From: Chrysomallon squamiferum
Taxonomy: Eukaryota > Mollusca > Gastropoda > Neomphalida > Peltospiridae
Length of the DNA: 64,000 bases
NCBI GenBank assembly: GCA_012295275.1
Contig: CM022679.1
Span: 2,766,116-2,830,115 of the forward strand
Direction: 5' to 3'
In this document: one piece after another, positions 39,634 through 51,191 of the stretch
Numbering within the stretch: position 1 is the stretch's first letter
How the letters are laid out: every line of letters begins with the position of its first letter
Notes under the pieces: model-generated
The model's database searches: none
Seen by the model: only the letters and a program-made list of their open reading frames with translations
Told to the model about the DNA's origin: nothing
Made by a program: the position numbers and the translations under genes

Positions 39634-39977
39634 TAGTGTATGAGTATGTGTGTGTTTGCCCTGACATTGGTTAATCTCTTGCAGTCAGGATAATTTCACC
39701 ATAATCTTTTTTTTCTCTCGGTAAAATTAAAAACATGACTATGACGTGTTTACTGGTTTTACTGAAATATGTAACAGTTGAGTGTTTCTTTTCTGCAGAG
39801 AAAAAACAGAAAAGTAAACTGCTTCCTCCAGAAGACAGGAAAAAACCTGTGGAAGCAACAGAAGAGAATCCTGCTTCTCAGAAACTATGGCAAACTAGAA
39901 GGGAGACAACCATTGAAAACAAAATGATTTTTAATAAACATGAAAAAGGATACTCTTCAAATAAAGTAATAAAATAG
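37770..39977 (+). CDS. TNFR-C: single-CRD BCMA-like TNF receptor (main form)
   Basis: Three exons: 37770-37950, 38867-39037 and 39799-39977, phase 1 at both joins, 531 bases, 176 residues. Signal peptide about 1-20, one CRD with Cys 23/36/39/43/55/59 (block NTYYDSSTRNCDSCGFIC), a short acidic stalk (IDIEEPISY), transmembrane segment about 80-103, then a basic stop-transfer (KKKCAKGR). The tail carries PVEATEE (134-140), which fits both the TRAF6-type PxExx[acidic/aromatic] motif and the TRAF2-type [PSAT]x[QE]E. No death domain. Compared with the duplicated copy, one base is missing after the shared tail, so reading runs on past the old stop and adds about 29 residues. An alternative last exon lies at 40276-40352. 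Likely receptor for a TNF-family ligand, signalling through TRAFs; ligand unknown. Confidence 0.8.
39580..39631. repeat. (TG)n microsatellite in the last TNFR-C intron
   Basis: About 25 TG units in a wider GT-rich stretch that recurs before the alternative exon and in the later duplicated units. Confidence 0.95.
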
Positions 39978-40275
39978 TTTAGATCTGAACAAAGAAACAA
40001 AACTGGATTAAAAAAACAAAAAACTAAAATAATGTGTATTTGAACAAACATATACAAAATGTGATTGTGTATGTGTGTTTCTCTATGTGTGTGCATGAGC
40101 ATGCATGCATGTGTGTGTGTGTGTGTGTGTGCTTGCAATGAAATTGGTTTAACCCCATGCACTTTTTTTCAGGAACCCTCCATCTATTATTATTATTGTG
40201 TAAAATTTAAAAAATGACTATTAGGTATATACTGGTTTTGCTGAAGTTACGTACAAGTTGAATTCTTTTTTTTAG

Positions 40276-40352
40276 GTTCCAACATAAGAAGACCAGTGCA
40301 ATGTTCAGAAGCAAATCCTACCTGTGATAAACTGGTAGTATCTGGTCACTAA
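40276..40352 (+). CDS. TNFR-C candidate alternative terminal exon
   Basis: After the acceptor ttttttttag the exon reads in phase 1, matching the donor of the TNFR-C transmembrane exon (39037): Gly, then SNIRRPVQCSEANPTCDK, LVVSGH and a TAA. It aligns with the regular tail exon (KKPVEATEENPASQK, then LVVN in the duplicated copy), so it is a diverged duplicate of that exon, intron flank included. PVQCS fits the TRAF1/2/3 motif PxQx[TS]. Joined to exons 1 and 2 it would give a 142-residue receptor. No transcript evidence. Confidence 0.6.
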
Positions 40353-42108
40353 TTTGAGGAAGATTCTTTTTGTTTTCATGGTGTAGTAAACAACTTTTCA
40401 GTTAATTCTTGACATATATACACTACGGTTTACCTTCACTTTTCTGGACACCTGAAAAAGAGTAGTAAAAGAGATACTGTTCAGTTAGGATTGGCTTCAA
40501 TTTGTGGGTAGAAGTTGAAAACATTCGCTTCAACTGTATTAAAAAAAAAAAAAAAACTTATTGAAATAAATAAATAAATTAATTAAAAACTAAAAAGTAA
40601 AAAATGTAAAATAATGTGTATTTGAACAAACAAAAACAAAATAACAACAACAGCTATAGTATTTTTACACTTTTGTACAATCTTACTGAATTAAAAGTTA
40701 TTATAGGCCTGAATAAGATAAGTAATAGACAATTAAATAGTTTGTCTTCTGTTATCTGCTCTTAGTAACAAGCTGCATTATAGCATCCTTATTGTTACAC
40801 TAATTTAAAATTGTACTTAACTTGTACTTAGATGTTAAGGAATGTTAAGAATTACTATTTACATTTAATTTGTACTGAAGTCTTAAATAATTTTAAAATG
40901 TTACAGAATAAGAATAAGATCATATTATTATTTAGTCACGTATTTACATTTGACTTGTATTTGAGTGTCAAAGTATTTTAAATTGTTATAGAACAAGAGG
41001 CATCAGAATATGTGAAACAAGCGGGCCTCTCCTTCCCTTGAAAAACTAGATAAACTGGTAACATGCTGAACATATAAGAGTTTTCGGTAGAGAGAACATA
41101 TGAACTGTTTAATACCTAATATCTGTTCTGTTGTTTTTGACTTGTGCATAGCTATTGTGTAAATAAACCGTAAAATAAATGTGTTAAGATGCAGTTATGT
41201 TTATATATATATATATTTAATGTCTTCAAATTTTTAATATTTACAGTTTTCATTTTGTTAAACTTTTACCGTTTATTTACACAATAGCTATGTACACAAA
41301 GTCAAACTGCAGTTATTGTAATGACACTTTATTGGAAGAAACTGATTTCTGATGCATATTAACAGTTGATGCATTTTGTTGCAGTTTGCTTTGATTCTTA
41401 TTGTTATTATTATTTTAGTTGTCTATATGTTATTTGCTGTATGGAATTCTATTTATTTTTAATAATTAATTCTACTGATTGTTTGTAACATAAATGCATT
41501 TTGTAAATATTTGTGTTCTTCTATTTGTGCCATTTAACACAAAAAAAATATCTGATCAGAATGTCATATGTCACCTTTTGTGATATCAGATGTGTCACAA
41601 GATGCATTACTGTAATTAACACATTTGCATATTAACACATTTATTTACATATACTTATTGTACATGAAAATATAGACTGTTCTTGAATGTAAACATACGG
41701 TTTTAAAGTGTGATGAAGCCATTATGTCAGACTTAATTGTCTGTTCTAGACCATCAGTGACATGTAAATACAAATTTTATACCTTTTATGTAGTTGTTTT
41801 CTTTCTTACTTTTTTACATAATTAGTTGTATAGTTGAATGAAATGAACAGTGAAAGACTCATTTGAACACAAAAAACTTCACTTTAGTAAACATCTTCCA
41901 CTGACTGAACAAACTGAGAATTGTGTATACGTAGAGGCCAGTAATCTCTTACACTAGAGTACTTCATTTGATAGAATACAAACATACAAATGTACACACA
42001 TACATATGTATACACATTGTCAACAGCATTTCCCCACATCATTTTAACAATGTATTAACTTTAAACTGAAACAAACAAAAAAAAAAATTTAAAATTTAAA
42101 AAAAATTA

Positions 42109-42110
<2 letters not shown>
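40353..42110. other. 3' flank of TNFR-C
   Basis: No exon seen. Several blocks recur in the later units: 'actttattggaagaaactga' near 41325, 'cacatttgcat' near 41620, and the sequence around 41985-42085. AATAAA sites occur at about 40566 and 41161. Confidence 0.6.
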
Positions 42111-42153
<43 letters not shown>

Positions 42154-42225
42154 TTCCAAACATTGCCTATATTTTGAAAACACCACATCAGAATGTTTTA
42201 TACTTTGCTTTGATTTCCTCGATTT

Positions 42226-42299
42226 GGGGGTTTTCTGATTAGGGGGTTTCCCGATTTGGGGGTTTCCAGATTTGGGGGTTTCCCGATATTGGGTTTTCC
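42226..42299 (+). promoter_or_regulatory. kappaB-like array upstream of the TNFR-C pseudogene
   Basis: GGGGGTTTCC occurs exactly at 42242-42251, 42258-42267 and 42274-42283, with degraded copies at about 42226 and 42290. It lies about 105-160 bases before the pseudogene ATG (42388), as in the intact copy but with a different number of units. Confidence 0.5.
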
Positions 42300-42387
42300 A
42301 GATTTATTTTTAGAATATAGAACCGGCTTAAACGTAAAGTGAAAGCGGTAGACAGAAGCTGATCGTTCGGATCGCCATTTAAATCTG

Positions 42388-43503
42388 ATGGAGCTGATTT
42401 ATTATTCATCAGCTGTAATTTTACTTTCTGTTTACGTTCTAACAAAATTATTTGTAAACCGAACTCTTACTACGATTCTTCGACAGATAACTGTGATTCA
42501 TGTGGTTTTATTTGCACATTTGCAGAAATTCAAGGCACGGTAGACAAGTGCAAAAAACTCTCTCCAGGTAAATGAATAAATATATTTTGTTCTTGTTCAA
42601 TTTTGATCAACGACAAATTCTAGACTGTAGTAGAACCTGCATGAGCGCATCCATCTTGGAATGAACGATCTTCGTGTCGGAGCGCTGTTGTTATTCATAA
42701 TACTCATTTTAACAGTCTCGTCAAATTCTCTGTTATATGTTTTTCTATTAGAAACGTCATAACGCTTGATATTTAGTACAAAAAGATGAGTAAAGTAGCA
42801 CTGCTAAACATTTTTCAAGACCTTTCCACTGTTAATCAACAATCACTTTGAATAAATTTCTTTAGCGTAACTTAAAACAGTTCTAACTCATATTCGGGAT
42901 CGGAGGCTTTTCCCCCTCAAATGTTTTAGTCTTCATTCGTAGTCTTCATTTTGTAAAACTGAATGTGGTTTTATTGGTTTAATCTAATAAAAATAACTTT
43001 TATATAATTGTTTACAGTGATAATGTATAAGGTCTGGTTTCTTTTTCTATGATTCTGGCCATAAAATCCATCAGGTAAATTAAAATTTATTTATTTTCAA
43101 GTTTGTGGTGTCTAAATATATATTTGTTTTCTTTTTTACAGTTTCTAGGATACATCATCCCTAAATCAACAGATCCACCTATTCAGCATGAGGACCCAGT
43201 TTCATATAGCACCGTAGCGTCTTTATTTCTTTAAATTGTCATTATAGTAGTTGCTCTGGTTTCTGTTCTTTTGGTGTTTTCTTTTTGTTTCTAGGAAACA
43301 AAACAGATGTGCCTAAAGGACATGAAAAACAGCATATAGCACTATTGACATCATTTTATACGTATTTATTTTGACTTGCAAGTTTTTGTTTATTTCTTTA
43401 TTTATTCTAAAAACATTAAGGTTTGACATATTTTACATATTTTAGCTGATTTTTTTTATTTATTTATTTATTTATTAATTTATTCTTTTTATGATTATTT
43501 ATT

Positions 43504-43539
<36 letters not shown>

Positions 43540-44213
43540 TTCTTTAAGATGAATTTTTTTTTCCTGTTTAAGGAAAGATGTATCAGCCTTGTATGAGGAG
43601 ATATTGTTTGAATTATTAAACGATTTTCACACCTTTTAAAATAATACACTGATTTCTGTCACCTTTTTAAGACTAGTTTGTGACCAGATACAGATTTAGA
43701 TTTCATAGATTGTTTACTGATGATACCTAATTCATGATTTCTCTCTAAATAAATCTGTATTTCATTTAAATTTGTTAAGCCTGTTTCTTTTCAGGATCTG
43801 TTAAATATATTTTACTGGTGCTGTGAAAACACTTTTCATAATGCTAAATAACTAATGTTTGTTCTTATATACAAAGTGTGTGTCTGTTTATATGTGTATC
43901 TCTGTATCTCTGTCTGTGTGTGTGTGTGTGTGTGTGGGTGTTGTGTTAACCTCCTGTGTGTCAGTGTAATTTTGTTTTTGCGTCAATGATTTTTTTTTTT
44001 CACTCAGGAAACCTCTGTATGTTTTTATTGTCATGTAAAATTTAAAAAATAAGTATCAAGTGTATGCTGGTTTTACTGAAATATGTAACAGTTGAGTGTT
44101 TTTTTTCTGCAGAGAAAAAACAGAAAAGTAAACTGCTTCCTCCAGAAGACAGGAAAAAACCGGTGGAAGCAACAGAAGAGAATCCTGCTTCTCAGAAACT
44201 AGTGGTAAACTAG
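42388..44213 (+). pseudogene. Decayed duplicate of TNFR-C
   Basis: Remnants of the three TNFR-C exons lie in the same order: 42388-42567, about 43149-43334, and 44113-44213. The first keeps the ATG and signal sequence but lost one base before the CRD, shifting the frame to an early stop, and the last CRD Cys codon is changed (tgt to tct). The second has a TAA before the transmembrane segment and a disrupted end. The tail exon is almost identical to the intact copy up to QKL, then reads LVVN and a stop, which is probably the older ending. Two separate breaks make a functional receptor unlikely. Confidence 0.85.
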
Positions 44214-44709
44214 AAGGGAGACAACCATTGAAAACAAAATAATTTTTGATAAACATGAACAAGGATACTCTTGAAAAAAAGAACAAAATAATTTAGATCT
44301 GAACAAAGAAACAAAATTGGATCTAAAAAAAAAAAAATGTAAATAAAATAAATAAATAAATTAAAAAATAAATAAATAAATGAATTAAGAATTAAAAAGT
44401 AAAAACTGTAAAATAATGTGTATTTGAACAAAGAACAAACAAAATAACAACAACAAGTAATAGATATTAAATATTTTATCTTCTGTTATCTGCTCTTAGT
44501 AACAAGCTGCAATTTCAGATTACAGATTTGTTTTAATTTATCAAGAGATTATAGCATCCTTATTTTTACACTAATTTAAAATTGTACTTAACTTGTACTT
44601 AAATGTTAAAGAATGTTAAGAATTACTATTTACTGAAGATGAAAATCATTAAATCCTTTATTTATTTGGTTAAAACTTGTCTGCAGCTGACAATAGCTAA
44701 AAACCAAGG

Positions 44710-46030
44710 ACTCCCTGGAGACAAACTAACTGCCCTCATGAAATGTGTATGTGTATGTGGCTCACCAGTTCTAACCTGGCATACATGACTGACTGCTTAT
44801 ACCCCTCCTGCCCTTCAAATTAGAGTCCGTGGAAGAGCCAAGATGCCCCAATTAACCAACCACCACAGTACAATGCTGATGTCATCTTCAGCTCCTAAGA
44901 CTGAGTATATCCACATTACCTTAAGCTGAAGTGGAACCTAACCCAAGACCAGAGGAACCTTATCTCTCTTCAGGGTTCCTCCAGCCAGAATGAGTCTATA
45001 TCCAGTCCATCGATCATGGAAACACTTGGCCTCCACCCAAAACAACAGTACTGCAGTTGTTGTAATGGCACTTTATTGGAAGAAACTGATTTCTGATGCC
45101 TTATGGCACTTATATTATACTGGACCAGTCAACTACAGTTAATTCCCTTTGGCCGCTGCCCTTCCTTCCCATCCAGTAACCTCACAACTAGCTGTATTTT
45201 CCTGGCACTGAATGGGATTATTAGGTGTTACAAATAGTCTGTATATTTCTATCACATCATTATAAAACTGTTCATACACTCTGTTCTCTCATGGCAGCAA
45301 ACAAGTACTTCAGTGTATCTTAATATAAGATATTAAAAACAATAAAAAGTAAATTATATTTTTATATTGAAAGAAACACATCACAGATATGCAAATAAAA
45401 ACGAAACATATAAATACACATAGAAACACATACACAAACTAAGATCCTTATATTTTTTTTTTTTTTTTTTTGAAGAGTATCAGCAATACAGTGAGAATTT
45501 TGAATCTCTGTAGGAAACATGTCCAATGACTGTTAGATATTGCTACCATGAGGACAGTATTTAAAGATACAGGGACTTATCTTCACTGTAAAACACATTA
45601 GTTCCAACTAGTAGAAATAATCAGCAGGTAATTTTTTTTTTTTTTTTTTTTTTTGATGCCATACACTAACTGGAATTCTGCCCTAATGTTACTAGTATCC
45701 TATGAAATCAAACTATGCTGATAACATATCATACTTTCTGCTAGCTAGATGTGATCCTATGACATGACTTTCTTCTAGCAGGATATGATCCGGTTATACA
45801 ATTTTGTATTAGTAAGACTTTCAGCTAGTAAAACAGATTTAGCTTTTTAACAGAATAATTAAATTGGAGAGGTAGCTTCATGTATGAAACATCTGAAGAA
45901 ATTAGATACGCAATGACAAATTCTGAAGATGTGGATGCCCTGAAGCTAACTCTAAATCATTAATAACTGAATATTAATAATTAATAATAACAACTAATAA
46001 CTCATTTATTAATAGTAGACATAATTTTTA
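44710..46030. mobile_element. Insertions within duplication unit 2
   Basis: Relative to unit 1 (41280-41375), unit 2 has extra sequence at about 44710-45050 and about 45100-46030, separated by the shared block 'actttattggaagaaactga'. The first insert is clearly less AT-rich than its surroundings and has no open frame of note. No terminal repeats are evident, so the element type is unknown. Confidence 0.5.
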
Positions 46031-46995
46031 CAATTGATGCATTTTCATGCAGTTTGGTTTTGATGCTTATTGTTATTATTATTTTAGTTGACTGTGTTGT
46101 TGATTGCTGTATGAAATTCAGTTTGAATGTTTAATAACTATTTCCATTGCTTTTTTATAATGTAAATGCATTTTGTGAATATCAGTGTTAAGGTTTTATT
46201 TGTTAGTTAACACACATAAAAAAATATCTGATCAGAATGGCACATGTCACCTTTTGTGCTATTAGTTTTGTGAAAGACGTTCTAAATCAGATGTGTCACA
46301 AGATGCATCACTGTAATTAACATATTTGCATCTTAACACATTTATTTACAGTCTTATTCTTGAATGTAAACATGGTTTTGAAGTTTATAAAGTAAATAAA
46401 AATGTTATATCTTTTATGTAGTTGTTTTCTTTGTTATTTTTTTTACATAATTAGTTGTATACTTGAATGAAATGAACAGTGAAAGATAAACTGTAAAATA
46501 ATTGAAGTGTCATTGAATTATGATGACTCAAAATGACATGTGTTCATTTCCTCTTATTACTTTTTATTTTATTTTATTTACTGACATTTATTATATTTAT
46601 TTATTTATTATTATTGTTATTATTTATTTATTTATTGGGCAATTTCTCAATGAGAACACAAATTTTAAACATATTTTGCAAGAGAGTCATTTATGTCAGC
46701 ATTTGTTAAATATATTTTTATAATAATAAAGCTTGTCCCTGGAAGTTCTACTTTCTGCTAGGGAGTTATACTACACAAACAGCAAACATACATATAAACA
46801 CACATACATATAAACATACATACATATAAACATATACACATACATACAAATGTACACACATACATATGCATAGACATTGTCAACAGCATTTACCACAGCA
46901 ATTTTAACAATGTATTAACTTTAAACTGAAACAAACAAAAAATAAATTTAAAATTAAAAAATAAATAAATAAATAATAATAATAATAATAATAAT

Positions 46996-47120
46996 AACTG
47001 AATAAATAAATAAAAATGACAAAAATGTTTGAAAATATTAAACATGATCTCTTTCCACAGTATAGGTACCAAAAGTGATATGTTTAAAATATTTAAACTT
47101 TTACTTTGTCAGAAAATTAC

Positions 47121-47151
<31 letters not shown>

Positions 47152-48420
47152 AGTCTCACTGAATTATGGTGACTCAAAATGAAGTTGTTATTCCGATATG
47201 TGTGTATTTCCTCTTATTACTTTTAATTTTATTTTATTTACTGACTTATTTATTTTTTCTTATATTATTTATTTATTTATTTTATTTATTTTGGCAATTT
47301 CACAAATTTTCAACACATTTTTCAGGGGAAAAAACTGGTGTTGTCATTCTTATATTTCAAGACTACTCACTACTATGGTTTAGGCCAGATGTACTGATTT
47401 ACGTCACAGCATTTAGTTCTGTCTGTAAAATAAATTTATATGAATGTAGGCCAGTGACAACTTCCAGGATCAACTGTAGTGAACCCCTTCTGCCCTTATA
47501 CCGAGTTTCAGGATTCAGAGTCCTAAGCATTTTCTAAATTTAGTCTCTACTATCGTGTAGACCACATAGAGTGATTTATGCCACAGCTTTCATTTCTGTC
47601 TGTAGGTCACAACCAACTGGTTTGTACAGTCCATTTATAGTACCATCCCTAACATTTTGGACCTGTGTTCTTAAATATATATTTATAATAATAAATCTTG
47701 TGCGTAGAAAATGAAAGACTCGAATCTGAAAATAAAACAAATTTGCCCGTCATGACAGAACTAAATATATCTGTTATTGTGGATATTAATAATTAGAAAT
47801 GGTGATTAATATATCAGAATAATCTATTCAGTATTAATCAACACTGTGTATCTTGATTTTTCATTATTAAGTATTTTAAATATTTAGTGGTAAACAGTTA
47901 AAACGATGCTGTGATATACAGTTTCAACATCCTATGCGATCTCTGAAGGCCAGTTTTTTTCTGTCACGTATTTTTAAATTCCTCACACAGGCCATTTCTT
48001 TCCTTGTTTATACTATTATTATAAGATATTATAACCCTCAGTTTGGTTTCCGCGGCAAACTGAAGGTTTTGTATACGCGTGATCCTTCAGAAAAACTCGT
48101 GGCCTATAAAAATACGCGAACTTAATTCGTCCTGAAAGTTTCATGTACGTGCAGTTTTCACTCGCTCATTTTGATTGTTTTGGTCAGACTGAATCTACCT
48201 GATTATTTGTCCCTGGGTGATATAAACCAGGATAAAAAAATAAAATAAATAACGACCCTAAAAAAAAGAATTTGAAGAAATGCGCCACCTGAAATGTGTG
48301 CGTGCGTATGTGTGTTACTTAAAAGACTACAAGTATTTGATCTCTAACCATAATCTTCTGCAATACACAAACTCGGCTACAGCTTGGAGCTCCCTCCAGA
48401 AAGGTGTTTCAGGTTCTACT
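46996..48420. other. Gene-free stretch with partial repeats of the TNFR-C unit
   Basis: A block at about 47147-47250 repeats 46500-46580 (cactgaattatggtgactca). Two local copies of 'tgatttacgtcacagcattt'-like sequence lie at 47395 and 47570. A poly-A run is at 47120-47146. No exon recognised. Confidence 0.5.
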
Positions 48421-48834
48421 TAGGGGCAATAACTTTATTTCTTTGTTTATTTGAGTAGCATTAGTTTTAGTTTAGCTGACTATTATTATTTTTATTTAAT
48501 ATGTTACTTCATTTAAATGATTATATAACTTTAAAAGCAAACTATATATTTTTTAAAATTATTTTTATGTTATTACTGGTTTGGTGTGAAACTTTTCATA
48601 ATGCGAATTAACTAATGTTTAATCTCGTGTACAAAGTGTGTGTATGTGGGTATATATCTGTATGTGTTTCTCTATGTGTGTATATGTGAGTGTGCGCGTG
48701 TGTCTGTATGTGTGCTTGCAGTGATATTGGTTCACCTCCTTCAGTCTGGATAATTTCACCATAATTTTTTATATTTTTTTCAGGAACCCTGCATATATTT
48801 TTATAATCATGTAAAATTCTAAAAATTTTAAAAT

Positions 48835-49440
48835 ATTAATTTAAAATTTCAAGTATAATACACCTAACTTATAATGATGATAGTTAAATTTCAAATATTA
48901 CATCATATTAAATGTATAATTATCGTATGTAAATTTCAAACATAATACATCCTACTTATAATGATGACAATTAAATTTGAAATATTATATTTAAATAATA
49001 ACTATATGTAAATTTCAAGTATTGATACAATACATCTAACTTATAATGATGTCTGTAAAAATTTGAAATATATTATATTTAATTTCTAATTATGATATGT
49101 AAATTTCAAGCATAAAACATCCAACTTATAATGATGAATATTAAATTTGAAGTATTATATTATTTTTAATTTATAGTTATATGTAAATTTGAAGTATTGA
49201 TACAGTACATCCAACTTATAATGGTGACTGTAAAAATTTCAAATATTATATTATATTTAATTTATATATATGATAAGTAAATTTCAAGCATAATATATCC
49301 AGCTTAGATGACTGAAAATATTTCAAATATTATATTTAATTTATAATTATGATATGTATATTTCAAGCATAATACAACCAACTTATAATGGTGACCGTTA
49401 AATTTCGAATATTATATTATATTATAATATACTAAAATGT
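48835..49440. repeat. AT-rich tandem repeat, units of about 100 bp
   Basis: About six diverged units each contain 'atgtaaatttcaagcataat', 'acatccaacttataatgatg' and 'aatttgaaatattatattta' variants. No coding content. Confidence 0.85.
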
Positions 49441-49766
49441 ACAATGTGAAGCTATTGTTAAAATAATCAACGACACTAAAAATGAAACAAAATATAAACC
49501 AGTAATGTTAATAATGAAATATAAATGAATAAAGAAAGAAAGAACAGAAACAACATTAAATAAATATAAACACCTATATTCTCACATTAATATACATAAT
49601 TATAAATAAAATTAAATAATAAATAATCTTTATTAAAAATAACTATATTTAAAATTTCGCGGGTCTTTTTTTAGTTTCTACAGTTCCGGTCATTAACGTT
49701 TTCTCTCGTTTTCAATAACCAGAGACAGTCGGGTATCTCGTAAGAGTAAGAAACGAGTTATATGCA

Positions 49767-50338
49767 AGTATGGTAAGTACTGATGTTATTTATAAGCATG
49801 GGGGTGTTAGTGAAATCATATTCTCTATTATATTTTATAACCAAACTGTAAAGAATCTTGACATTTCTTCAAAATCGTTCACCGGCAAAACATTTCTGTT
49901 GATAAACATATCATCAAGTCGAAATGCACGTGCTAAAGCGAAAATATTGAAATGCCGCTATATCGTTAGCAAGGAATATACTGGGAATGGTAAGCTGGCA
50001 ATCATGTTTAACTTTCGGAGTAGAACTATTTGTTGTTTGTAAAAGTTCGAAACTGATCAAGTGAATGTTTACAATCTAGTTAGGTCACAATGACCCATAT
50101 GTAACAAATGTGCTAATCAGAGCAAGTTGTTTGATGACCGTTGCCTCTTTCTGATAGGTAAGAGAGCGTGCCAGTCGCAGATACACACATATATGAATAT
50201 GTATGTTTTATTTATAGGACACTCCACCGCGTTACCAACCAATCAGCCTTGTGAGCACGTATTTGCAATTTCTTATAGCTGCTGTGATCATCATTGTTAT
50301 TGGTTTTGTGTACTTGAGAAGAAGACAAGAAAACCAAG
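49767..50338 (+). pseudogene. Fragment of a further TNFR-C-like copy: orphan transmembrane exon
   Basis: 50218-50338 is an exon-like stretch with acceptor tttatag and donor gtgtga. It reads DTPPRYQPISLVSTYLQF and then a hydrophobic run (LIAAVIIIVIGFVYL) and RRRQENQ, ending in phase 1 exactly as the TNFR-C transmembrane exon (KNQ plus G). No CRD exon was found upstream. An ATG followed immediately by the strong donor gtaagt (49770-49775) is in the right phase to serve as a start exon, which would make a signal-less membrane protein. The tail exon would fall in the assembly gap. A second, more decayed transmembrane-exon end lies at about 50490-50560. Either a pseudogene fragment or a gene broken by the gap. 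Confidence 0.5.
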
Positions 50339-50916
50339 GTGTGACATAATTTACGTATTTACTTGCAAGTATTTTCTTTATTTATTTGAGTACCATTACT
50401 TTTAATTTAGAAAACATTTATTAGTGATATTTTAGAGTTATTTAATATTTTATTTCATTAAAATGATCATATAACTTTAAAAGTAAATTTTAAGCTGTTG
50501 TGGTCATCAGGAGTATTCATGTCTCGCAAAGAAAGAAAATGAAAAAAAACCAAGGTGCGACTTAATTTACTTATTTATTTCACTTGCAAGTTTTTACTTT
50601 ATTTCTTTGTTTATGTGAGTAGCATTAGTTTTAGTTTAGCTGATCATTATTATTTTTATTTAATACGTTACTTCATTTATAAGCAAATTTTTTATTTTTT
50701 TTTAAATTAATTTATTTTTAAAATTATTATTAATTTTAAGATGGCTATTTTTTTTTTCCTGTCTAAGGAAAGATGCATTCAGCCTTGTATGAGGAGATAT
50801 TGTTTCACTTATTAAATGATTTTCACTCCTTTTAAAATAACACACTGATTTCTGTCACCTTATTAAGAACAGTTTGTGACCAGATATGGACTTACTTTTA
50901 TAGATTCTTTACAGAT

Positions 50917-51191
50917 CAGGGGTGGGCAAACTTATTGGTTCAAGGTTTTTAAAAAATACTCATGAAATCTATTTATTTTTTCTGTTTTTAATCAACAAAT
51001 GTATTGTTGAAAGGCTGAGTCCAGTTGCAATGCGCCACCTGGTGGTACCAATTAAATACCTGGTGGCACCAGTGAAATGAAGACTACGAATTTAAAAATG
51101 TTATAGGTTTATTGTTCGTGAAAATTCCTGACGGGCTGGATAAAATGATGTTGCAACACAAGGCAATAATGTCGTAGTTTGCCCACCTCTG
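50917..51191. mobile_element. Small hAT-type non-autonomous transposon
   Basis: 275 bp bounded by CAGGGGTGGGCAAAC and its inverted form GTTTGCCCACCTCTG. It interrupts a block that is continuous in unit 2 (around 43710-43770), so the empty site is visible in the same window. The flanking 8 bases are poorly matched (ttacagat and ctctaggt). No open frame. It contains CTCF-like motifs. Confidence 0.85.
51032..51045 (-). promoter_or_regulatory. CTCF-like motif inside the hAT element
   Basis: Read on the minus strand the sequence is CCACCAGGTGGCGC, one base from the core CTCF motif CCACCAGGGGGCGC. A second partial motif (ACCTGGTGGCACCAG) lies at 51058-51072. Sequence match only. Confidence 0.4.

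Larger units (their letters stand above)
37540..42110 (+). repeat. Tandem duplication unit 1 (about 4.6 kb, carries TNFR-C)
   Basis: Begins with an (AAT)n tract followed by 'tttccaaacattgcctacat' and ends near 42100 with 'acaatgtattaactttaaactgaa' followed by AT-rich sequence, next to the (AAT)n tract that starts unit 2. The order of landmarks (G-rich array, signal/CRD exon, TM exon, tail exon, 3' flanking blocks) is the same as in unit 2. Confidence 0.85.
42112..46995 (+). repeat. Tandem duplication unit 2 (about 4.9 kb, carries the TNFR-C pseudogene)
   Basis: Starts with (AAT)n and 'tttccaaacattgcctatat' at 42112-42175, parallel to 37540-37605, and ends near 46840-46995 with the same 'tgtacacacatacatatg...acaatgtattaact' block and (AAT)n as unit 1. 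It is longer because of two insertions (about 44.71-45.05 kb and 45.10-46.03 kb) and lacks the segment with the alternative tail exon. Confidence 0.85.
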
